Shown: positions 1-5,578 of the stretch, piece after piece
How the letters are laid out: each line of letters opens with the position of its first letter
Numbering within the stretch: position 1 is the stretch's first letter
Origin: Candidatus Sulfotelmatobacter sp.
GTDB lineage: Bacteria; Acidobacteriota; Terriglobia; Terriglobales; SbA1
Assembly (NCBI GenBank): GCA_030151135.1
Contig: JASLEQ010000680.1
Span: 1 to 8,334 of the forward strand
DNA length: 8,334 nucleotides
Direction: 5' to 3'
Made by a program: the position numbers and the translations under genes
The notes under the pieces: generated by a model
Told to the model about the DNA's origin: nothing
The model's input: the letters and a program-made list of their open reading frames with translations, nothing else
The model's database searches: none

Positions 1-924
1 GAGCCAGGCGTGCGGCCGGCAACAGCCGAGCACGGCTGTCTGCACATTGGCGTGAACGGATTCCAGGCGGTGTCACTTGAGGATCGGTGGATTCTTTCGC
101 GGCTCAACCGAGTTGCGGCGAACGTTAACGACTCGCTGCAATCGTACCGATTTCATGAGGCTGCAAATAGCATCTACGATTTTTTCTGGGGCGAGTTCTG
201 CGACTGGTATCTGGAACTGATCAAGCCGCGGCTGAACTTCGAAGATGGCGGCGATCAGGCGGCGGCAAAGATCGCGTGCTCGAACCTCGTCAATCTGTTT
301 GACGCTTCCTTGCGGTTATTGCATCCGGTGATGCCCTTCATCACCGAAGAGATCTGGCAAGCGATGCAGGAAGGCCACGCTGCTCAGAAATCGATTGCGC
401 TGACGGCGTTCCCGCAGGCTGATGCAAAGCAGTTCGACCTGGCGGCCGAGACCGAGATGGCGGTGCTGCAGGACCTGATCGTCAGCATTCGGAATCTGCG
501 CGCGGAATTGAAAGTGGAACCTAAGGTCAAAGTTCCAATCGAAGTTTTTGCGCTTGAACCTGCAATTCGCGGGATGATGGATCAGAATGGCGGAGCCGTC
601 GAGAGATTAGCAACCGTCGAAAAGATCACGTTCGTGGAGAGTTCCCTCGCGAAACTCGCAGGAACGCGCAGCAGCGCGCGCTTCGATGTACATATGGTTT
701 ACGAGCGCAAGATCGACATTAGTGCTGAGTGTGAGCGGCTGAAAAAGGAACTGGAGCGCCTGGAAAGAGGGGTCTCGAGCGGACTTCGGCAACTGAACAA
801 TGAGCAATTCCTGGCGAAAGCCCCACACAATGTAGTTGAGAATCTTCGAAAGCAGCAACAGGAAATGGCCGTGCTGAAAGAGAAGACTGAGAGTAAGTTG
901 AAGGAGTTGGGTTGTAGCAGTTGA
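1..924 (+). CDS. valS: Valine--tRNA ligase, C-terminal part (5' end outside window)
   Basis: Class I aminoacyl-tRNA synthetase that charges tRNA-Val in the cytoplasm. The frame is open from base 1, so the start, the Rossmann catalytic core, the editing domain and the KMSKS loop all lie upstream; a GTG at base 10 is internal, not a start. What remains is the anticodon-binding helical bundle, with the class I hallmark stretch LEDRWILSRLNR (about bases 76-111), then FFWGEFCDWYLELIKPRL, then HPVMPFITEEIWQ. It ends with the ValS-specific C-terminal coiled coil: charged heptads (ECERLKKELERLER) followed by the conserved NEQFLAKAP segment and more coiled coil to the TGA stop. The presence of that arm separates it from IleS and LeuS, which share the rest of the architecture. 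An AAGGAG lies at 901-906 inside its last codons and could serve the next gene. Identification is secure. Confidence 0.97.
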   Translation, partial: EPGVRPATAEHGCLHIGVNGFQAVSLEDRWILSRLNRVAANVNDSLQSYRFHEAANSIYDFFWGEFCDWYLELIKPRLNFEDGGDQAAAKIACSNLVNLFDASLRLLHPVMPFITEEIWQAMQEGHAAQKSIALTAFPQADAKQFDLAAETEMAVLQDLIVSIRNLRAELKVEPKVKVPIEVFALEPAIRGMMDQNGGAVERLATVEKITFVESSLAKLAGTRSSARFDVHMVYERKIDISAECERLKKELERLERGVSSGLRQLNNEQFLAKAPHNVVENLRKQQQEMAVLKEKTESKLKELGCSS

Positions 925-971
925 GGGAAGAACGGACGGCAGAGAGCGGCTGTCCTAAATGCCATACCGAT

Positions 972-1865
972 ATGGACTGGAACTCACGACGACTGACGGC
1001 GATTCTTGAAAATGCGTTGCTCGAGGACAAGGCGACGCGGGACGCGACGAGCTATGCCTGCATCGATCCGAACCAGCGAGCGGCGGCCACGATTATTGCG
1101 AAGGAAGATTGCATCCTGTCAGGAATTGGAGTGATTGCGCGCATTCTCGATGTATACGCCGCTCTCGATGGCGCCGTCACTTCGCATTATGAAGTCACCA
1201 CGCATCCTGAGATTTTTGATGGAGTGCGATTGCGTGCGGGACAATCGGTGGCTGTGGTTCGCCACAACGGACGGGTGCTGCTCTCCTGCGAGCGGGTGAT
1301 ACTCAACCTTCTTCAGCGGATGAGCGGGGTAGCAACGTTCACTCGCAAATTTGTTGAGGCAGTTTCGGGAACGGGAGCGCGAATTCTCGATACGCGGAAA
1401 ACGGCCCCGGGGCTGCGCGTCATCGATAAATACGCCGTGCGCTGCGGCGGCGGGCAGAACCATCGTCTCGACCTTTCTGACGGAGTGCTCATCAAGAACA
1501 ATCACATTGCTCTCGCCGGCGGCATTGCGCATGCGCTGGAGCGGGCGCACCGGAATCGCCGAGGCTTACAACCGATCGAGATCGAGGTAAGAAATCTTGA
1601 GGAACTTGAATTGGCTCTTGCCCACGGTGCGGAGGCAATCCTTCTCGACAACATGTCTCCTGAAGAGGTGAAGCGCGCCGTTGAACGATGCGCCAAGCAT
1701 CCTGTCGGCGACTCGGGACAGCGCATTCCAATTGAGTGCTCAGGAGGCATTCGCCTCGAGAACGTGCGCGTCTATGCGGAAGCTGGCGTTGACTTTATTT
1801 CTGTAGGCTTGCTCACCCATTCCATTCACGCCGTCGATATGAGCATGCGGGTTGTTCCTGCCTGA
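972..1865 (+). CDS. nadC: Nicotinate-nucleotide pyrophosphorylase (carboxylating), quinolinate phosphoribosyltransferase
   Basis: Converts quinolinate and PRPP to nicotinate mononucleotide with loss of CO2, the entry step into NAD from the de novo pathway; cytosolic, usually a dimer. From ATG 972 it is 297 residues, normal for the family. Visible signatures are DTRKTAPGLR (140-149), KYAVRCGGGQNHR, LIKNNH (K175, H178), the barrel acids in IEIEV (E203, E205), LLDNM (D226) and ECSGGI (E255), and the C-terminal SVGLLTHS. These basic and acidic residues are those that bind quinolinate and PRPP in the family. Start choice: ATG 972 gives the usual NadC N-terminus but has no clear Shine-Dalgarno. An in-frame TTG at 921 would overlap the valS stop (TTGA) and has AAGGAG 14 bases upstream; it would add 17 residues (including CPKCH) not expected in NadC. 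I prefer 972. The position right after valS suggests one transcript. No nadA or nadB is in view. Confidence 0.96.
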   Translation: MDWNSRRLTAILENALLEDKATRDATSYACIDPNQRAAATIIAKEDCILSGIGVIARILDVYAALDGAVTSHYEVTTHPEIFDGVRLRAGQSVAVVRHNGRVLLSCERVILNLLQRMSGVATFTRKFVEAVSGTGARILDTRKTAPGLRVIDKYAVRCGGGQNHRLDLSDGVLIKNNHIALAGGIAHALERAHRNRRGLQPIEIEVRNLEELELALAHGAEAILLDNMSPEEVKRAVERCAKHPVGDSGQRIPIECSGGIRLENVRVYAEAGVDFISVGLLTHSIHAVDMSMRVVPA

Positions 1866-1890
1866 TGAAACGAGAAAGTTAGCGAGTTCG

Positions 1891-1905
1891 CGAAGAAAGT
1901 CTTCG
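1891..1905. repeat. Inverted repeat 1 downstream of nadC
   Basis: CGAAGA and TCTTCG are perfect 6-base arms around a 3-base loop, 25 bases after the nadC stop. The left arm overlaps the 8-base palindrome TTCGCGAA (1887-1894). It could fold in RNA as a short hairpin at the nadC mRNA end, but no U-run follows it. Function is unknown; it is short enough to be chance. Confidence 0.35.
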
Positions 1906-1915
1906 AGCGCCGCGC

Positions 1916-1942
1916 CTCAGGTTTTCGCCTGAGATGTCTTTT
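1916..1942 (+). terminator. Weak candidate terminator after nadC
   Basis: CTCAGG (1916-1921) pairs perfectly with CCTGAG (1928-1933) around a TTTTCG loop, and ATGTCTTTT follows. A 6-bp stem with a short, interrupted T-tract is a marginal intrinsic terminator for the valS-nadC transcript. The stem is modest, so it may be leaky, allowing read-through into the glycosidase gene. Confidence 0.4.
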
Positions 1943-1954
1943 CGGATTTCCGAA
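1941..1954. promoter_or_regulatory. Palindrome upstream of the GH44 gene, possible operator
   Basis: TTCGGA and TCCGAA form a perfect dyad with a 2-base TT centre, 68 bases before the GH44 start codon. Compact dyads of this size in the leader of a secreted-hydrolase gene are typical repressor or activator half-site pairs. I cannot match it to a named regulator, and I could not find a convincing -35/-10 pair near it. Operator function is inference only. Confidence 0.3.
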
Positions 1955-2008
1955 CAAGATGTACTTCTGTGCACGAATCGGCTGAAAGCCGCGCTAGACT
2001 TGGCGATC

Positions 2009-2014
2009 AGAGGA
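2009..2014 (+). promoter_or_regulatory. Ribosome binding site that decides the GH44 start
   Basis: AGAGGA lies 8 bases before ATG 2023. This is the best Shine-Dalgarno match and spacing in the window, and it favours ATG 2023 over the upstream in-frame GTG at 1969. The ATG also places a signal peptide right at the N-terminus, which the longer start would bury. Confidence 0.75.
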
Positions 2015-2022
2015 CCTCCCCC

Positions 2023-4353
2023 ATGTATGCATTTGCACGTTCGTTCCTAAGCCTGACTTGCGTGTCCCTGATGCTCGCGAACAGTTCGCGTGGTCTCGGA
2101 TTGGATCCGGGGGCCAGCCCGAAGGCAACCGCAAGCCCGGTTGAGACTTCGACGCCCCACATCGCAGAATCCGATGAAGCTCCAGCGACCGTCAACATTA
2201 ACGTGAGTATCGATGCTCTCAGCAACCGGCATCCCATCAGTCCCTACGTGTATGGCGGTGCTTATCCGCAGGACGCGCCCTCGATTACCGACAGCGGGCT
2301 GAGCGTGGTGCGCTGGGGCGGTAATTCGACGTCACGCTATAACTGGCAGCTTTTTACGTACAACGCCGCCAACGACTGGTACTTCGAGGATTTCGCTTAC
2401 TCCGAAATCGGGGATGCCGACTCGGCCAAGTTCATTACGGACGTGAAGAATGCGGGCAGTCATCCGCTGATGACGATGGTCATGCTGCCCTGGGTGGCTA
2501 ATACCGCAGAGAATGGTTCGAACGGGCACTGGAGTTTTTCGGTCGCAAAATATGGATCGCAATGTTCTGTCGATCCGTACAACACCGATGCGGGCGACGG
2601 ATTGAAAAGCGATTGCAGCACGACGCTCACCGCAAATCCGAATGACGCCAACGTTCCAATTCTCGATCAGCCTGGGACCAATGATCCGCAGGGCAGCGTT
2701 TACAGAAATCAATGGGCGAGTGCGCTTGCGACCGCTTTCGGCAGCAGCCCGCACTTTTATGACATGGACAATGAGATCGATATCTGGGGCGGGACTCATC
2801 GAGATGTGCATCCCCAGCCGACCGCCTACAACGAGATGCGCGACACGTTCGTGACTGAAGCGCGGAATTTGAAAGGATGGGATCCTAAAGCGATCCGGTT
2901 CGGCCCGGTGAGCTGTTGCTGGTGGTACTACTGGAACGGGGCGAATAGCAACGATAAGGGCGCGCACGCTGGAGTCGATCTGCTTCCCTGGTGGCTCAAC
3001 GAGGTTTACTGGGAGGACAAGGTAGCGAACATCCGTTCTGTCGACGTACTCGATGTTCATGCTTACCCCGACGGTCCGGACACCTCTACGTGGACGCAGG
3101 CCCAGAAGCAGGCGCTAACCGCACGGATTTACCGCGACTATTGGGATCCGACATACGTGAGCGAGTCCAGCACCATCAACCAAAACTGGGCGACTTTTAT
3201 TCAGCCAGACAAAACTATTCCGTTCCGGATTCCACGCATGCGTGCGATGGCGAACATGATTTATCCGGGCACGCCTCTGAGTTTCACTGAGTGGAGCGCG
3301 AATTTTGCTGGAGAATCTGATTTTTCGACGGCGATCGGAGATGCTGATGCGTATGGCATTCTCGGCCGCGAGAGGATGTACCTTGCCTCACGTTGGGTAG
3401 CGCCGGTTCCCGGCAATCCTAATTATCTGGCACTGAAGCTGTTCACAAACTACGACGGCTCACACCACGGATTCGCCACGACTTCGATTTCTGACACGAA
3501 CAATGGCGATCCGGATTTATTCAGCAGCTACGCGGCCCTGGCATCGAGCGGAAAATCGATGACAGTGCTTGTGCTGAATAAAGATCCATCAAACACCGAC
3601 CAGGTGCAGTTTTCTCTAAACGGATTCACGCCTCAGCAGTTCAGGTCATATACCCTTTCGGCCGCCAATCCCAATCAGATCGTAGCGTCACAAACGGCGA
3701 AGTGGGCGTCGACGATGAGCTTTGCCCCGAACTCGGCGACACTGCTCGTGGTGAGCGGATCCGCGCAGTTGCCCGGCGCAGATTGGGATCTGAACCCGGA
3801 CACGACCCAGGTGGCTGCTGGAGGAACGGTCGTATTGCAACCCAGAATTACGACAGGAGCAGCGACAGTTACGCTTGGCAGTCCAACATCCGATCCTGGT
3901 ATCAACGTGGTAGTGAACCAGCCATCGGTGAGCAAAGGGCAGACGGGAAAAATCACGGTGACAGCAGGAAGTACTTCCGGGTTGTATCACTACTCCGTGC
4001 CGGGTACCGACACCAATGGTGTGGCGCAGCAGCAAGGCGGATGGATTCTTGTGGGCAATCCTCCAGCTTCGTTCACAAAAACGGGAGACAATCAGAAGGG
4101 AGCGACGGGAAGTCAGCTGACACTCGCAGTAACCCTGAATCCCGGGCAATCCGGGGGCAGCGCCGCGGGAGGAACGGTATTCTTCACAAGTTCGGCGGGA
4201 ACTTTATCGAGCCGAATTGTGACCACCGATTCAAGCGGCAATGCTTCTGTTGTATTGACCTTACCCTCTTCGCCCGGAACAGTGCATGTGAGCGCGGAGG
4301 GGCAGTACGCATTGGGGCATCCCGTGGCTACGTTCACCGAAACCGCTCAGTAA
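2023..4353 (+). CDS. Secreted glycoside hydrolase family 44 enzyme (endoglucanase/xyloglucanase type) with two Ig-like domains
   Basis: A predicted exported beta-glucanase of 776 residues that would cut internal beta-1,4 bonds in cellulose-like or xyloglucan polymers outside the cytoplasm. Residues 1 to about 26 look like a Sec signal peptide (R6, then the hydrophobic run FLSLTCVSLMLA); the cleavage site is not sharp. The GH44 catalytic part spans about 50-575: SNRHPISPYVYG, VRWGGNSTSRYNW, then MDNEIDIW with likely acid/base E251, GTHRDVHPQP, FGPV, LDVHAYP, and SFTEWS with likely nucleophile E423. The 172-residue spacing of the two glutamates agrees with the Glu186/Glu359 pair I recall for Clostridium thermocellum Cel44A. 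Residues 298-304 read CCWWYYW, an aromatic patch; C181 and C198 flank a polar loop and could form a disulfide. An Ig-like domain (about 585-675) and a Big_1-like domain (about 680-776) follow. No dockerin, classical cellulose-binding module or sorting signal is visible. Family assignment is strong; substrate is unproven. Confidence 0.88.
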   Translation: MYAFARSFLSLTCVSLMLANSSRGLGLDPGASPKATASPVETSTPHIAESDEAPATVNINVSIDALSNRHPISPYVYGGAYPQDAPSITDSGLSVVRWGGNSTSRYNWQLFTYNAANDWYFEDFAYSEIGDADSAKFITDVKNAGSHPLMTMVMLPWVANTAENGSNGHWSFSVAKYGSQCSVDPYNTDAGDGLKSDCSTTLTANPNDANVPILDQPGTNDPQGSVYRNQWASALATAFGSSPHFYDMDNEIDIWGGTHRDVHPQPTAYNEMRDTFVTEARNLKGWDPKAIRFGPVSCCWWYYWNGANSNDKGAHAGVDLLPWWLNEVYWEDKVANIRSVDVLDVHAYPDGPDTSTWTQAQKQALTARIYRDYWDPTYVSESSTINQNWATFIQPDKTIPFRIPRMRAMANMIYPGTPLSFTEWSANFAGESDFSTAIGDADAYGILGRERMYLASRWVAPVPGNPNYLALKLFTNYDGSHHGFATTSISDTNNGDPDLFSSYAALASSGKSMTVLVLNKDPSNTDQVQFSLNGFTPQQFRSYTLSAANPNQIVASQTAKWASTMSFAPNSATLLVVSGSAQLPGADWDLNPDTTQVAAGGTVVLQPRITTGAATVTLGSPTSDPGINVVVNQPSVSKGQTGKITVTAGSTSGLYHYSVPGTDTNGVAQQQGGWILVGNPPASFTKTGDNQKGATGSQLTLAVTLNPGQSGGSAAGGTVFFTSSAGTLSSRIVTTDSSGNASVVLTLPSSPGTVHVSAEGQYALGHPVATFTETAQ

Positions 4354-4355
4354 CT

Positions 4356-4391
4356 TGCCCCACGCCTCGCCAATCAGCGGGGCGTGGGGTA
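4356..4391 (+). terminator. Strong hairpin at the GH44 3' end, no U-tract
   Basis: Two bases after the GH44 stop, CCCCACGCC (4358-4366) pairs with GGCGTGGGG (4381-4389). Pairing continues inward through a T-G wobble and CGC/GCG to a 6-base loop CAATCA (4371-4376), and outward by G-T and T-A. The stem is about 15 bp and very G+C rich. No T-run follows on either strand, so it is not a textbook intrinsic terminator. It may stop transcription anyway, assist Rho, or protect the mRNA 3' end. Confidence 0.7.
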
Positions 4392-4423
4392 TCTCCCCTG
4401 TGGCGGCGCTCTGGTCGGGGCAT

Positions 4424-4453
4424 TTGTCGTTTGCCCTGGGTTTCGCCGATAAT
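4424..4453 (+). promoter_or_regulatory. Candidate sigma-70-type promoter before birA
   Basis: TTGTCG (4424-4429) and GATAAT (4448-4453) match the -35 (4 of 6) and -10 (5 of 6) consensus with an 18-base spacer. Transcription would begin near 4460, just after the GH44 hairpin, giving the birA-coaX block its own promoter. It conflicts with using TTG 4424 as the birA start, so at most one of the two readings is right. Confidence 0.4.
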
Positions 4454-5506
4454 TTCCGCATAACTCGCACCTCGACAATTCGAGAACGCAAGGGCAGCAG
4501 AACTGTTTCTGCGGTTCATGCACCGCAGCCGACTGATTTACGTCTCGGTCGCATCGTTCGCCTGCTGATGGAGCATGCGACGGTTGTCGTCAGCGGGACA
4601 AAGATCGCGCAGGAGATAACATCCAGCCGCTCGGAAGTCTGGCGGCTCATCCAACAACTGCGGCGTTTGGGGGTTGACGTCGCTGGACATCCGGCTTCGG
4701 GATATCAACTACGATCGGTGCCTGATTTACTTCTGCCGGAGATTGTCCGGCCGTTAGTTCGCGGCACGATTTTCCAGAAAAGCCTTCACCATTTTTACAA
4801 AATAGGATCGACGAACACGGCCGCTATGGCTGCGGCAGCGGAGGGCGCGGCCGAGGGCACCGTCTTCCTCGCTGAGGAACAAACCGCAGGACGCGGGCGT
4901 GGAGCGAACGTGTGGCAATCTCCGCGGTCGACGGGAATTTATTGTTCGGCAATCGTGCGCCCACCCGTGCCGCCCTCGGAGATTTTGGCCTTTTCTCTCG
5001 CGACCGGGCTCGCCGTTCAATCGGCCATTCGGCAGATCGATGCGAGGGTGAAAGCCGACTTGAAGTGGCCCAACGATCTGCTGGTCGACGGTAAAAAGGT
5101 TTGCGGAATTCTGACCGAGATGAATGCCGAGGCCACGCGCGTGCGATACATCGTGGTCGGCGTAGGCATCAATGTGAGCCAGGCGAGTTTCCCGAGAGAG
5201 CTTCCGGCAACGTCTTTGCGACTGGTGACGGGAAGCGAGTGGTCGCGGGTGGAACTGACAGGAGCTTTGCTAAAATCGCTCGATCGTGAGTATCACGCGT
5301 TGATGAAGGATCCTGGCGCGCACGATGCCATACTTCAACGCTTCGCACAGGAATCGTCGTGGGTATCCGGCAAGAAAGTGCGAATTGAGGAGAACGGTGC
5401 AGCGTTCGAAGGAACAACGGAGGGGCTCGACGCCCGGGGATTTTTGCAGGTGCGGACACCGCACGGACTACAGATCGTGTTAAGCGGGACAGTGCGGGAA
5501 AGATAA
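4424..5506 (+). CDS. birA: Biotin--[acetyl-CoA-carboxylase] ligase with N-terminal winged-helix domain (start uncertain)
   Basis: Activates biotin with ATP to biotinyl-5'-AMP and attaches it to the lysine of biotin carboxyl carrier protein. An N-terminal winged helix (about bases 4541-4715: LRLGRIVRLL, then SRSEVWRLIQQLRRLGVDV and the wing HPASGYQL) suggests it is a bifunctional ligase-repressor like E. coli BirA. The catalytic core shows KIGSTN, GRGRGANVW (4889-4915, the adenylate-binding loop, E. coli GRGRRGRKW), KWPNDLLVDGKKVCGIL (from 5063) and GVGINV. The C-terminal SH3-like domain carries VSGKKVRI and GFLQVRT. From the winged helix to the stop is about 321 codons, the E. coli length. 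No ATG, GTG or TTG lies in frame near 4541: upstream choices are TTG 4424, GTG 4400 and TTG 4355 (inside the hairpin), while ATG 4568 would cut off most of the first helix. I list the nearest upstream canonical start. No biotin synthesis genes are in view. Confidence 0.93.
   Translation: MSFALGFADNFRITRTSTIRERKGSRTVSAVHAPQPTDLRLGRIVRLLMEHATVVVSGTKIAQEITSSRSEVWRLIQQLRRLGVDVAGHPASGYQLRSVPDLLLPEIVRPLVRGTIFQKSLHHFYKIGSTNTAAMAAAAEGAAEGTVFLAEEQTAGRGRGANVWQSPRSTGIYCSAIVRPPVPPSEILAFSLATGLAVQSAIRQIDARVKADLKWPNDLLVDGKKVCGILTEMNAEATRVRYIVVGVGINVSQASFPRELPATSLRLVTGSEWSRVELTGALLKSLDREYHALMKDPGAHDAILQRFAQESSWVSGKKVRIEENGAAFEGTTEGLDARGFLQVRTPHGLQIVLSGTVRER
4497..4528 (+). promoter_or_regulatory. Two overlapping, mutually exclusive hairpins before the BirA winged helix
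   Basis: GCAGAA (4497-4502) pairs with TTCTGC (4507-4512) around a CTGT loop. CTGCGGT (4509-4515) pairs with ACCGCAG (4522-4528) around a TCATGC loop. Bases 4509-4512 are used by both, so only one stem can form at a time. The segment lies just upstream of the first conserved BirA codons, where a leader would be expected. It may be an attenuator-like element, a DNA operator, or plain coding sequence if birA starts at 4424. Confidence 0.35.
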
Positions 5507-5562
5507 CTGGAGCTTGTTGCGCTGCTGACGCGGCGCACAAGATGTTTGCCAGAAAGCCATCC

Positions 5563-5567
5563 AGGGA
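5563..5567 (+). promoter_or_regulatory. Likely ribosome binding site for coaX
   Basis: AGGGA is 11 bases before ATG 5579. It supports that ATG over the in-frame TTG at 5546, which would prepend 11 residues to the conserved N-terminal strand of the kinase. Confidence 0.5.
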
Positions 5568-5578
5568 CGGCGCTACTT

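Noticed and set aside
1995..2000. TAGACT as a -10 box for the GH44 gene
   Set aside because: It matches 4 of 6 consensus bases but no acceptable -35 lies 16-18 bases upstream, so no promoter is called.
2059..2073. Possible lipoprotein signal (LSLTC) in the GH44 leader
   Set aside because: The residues before the cysteine do not fit the lipobox L-[AS]-[GA]-C, and the hydrophobic run continues past it. An ordinary Sec signal is more likely.
2332..3060. A 242-codon open frame on the minus strand, antisense to the GH44 gene
   Set aside because: The opposite strand encodes the clearly conserved GH44 catalytic domain. The antisense translation is Arg/Val/Ile-rich with no recognisable motif or RBS, as expected of a shadow frame in G+C-rich DNA.
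3702..4463. A 253-codon + strand frame overlapping the GH44 Ig-like domains and the hairpin
   Set aside because: It lies in another frame under a well-supported coding sequence, is Arg/Gly/Ser-rich without domains, and runs through the 3' hairpin. It is a shadow.
5518..5537. Possible hairpin TGCGC/GCGCA between birA and coaX
   Set aside because: Only 5 bp with a 10-base loop and no T-run. It is too weak to call a terminator, and the close spacing suggests co-transcription.
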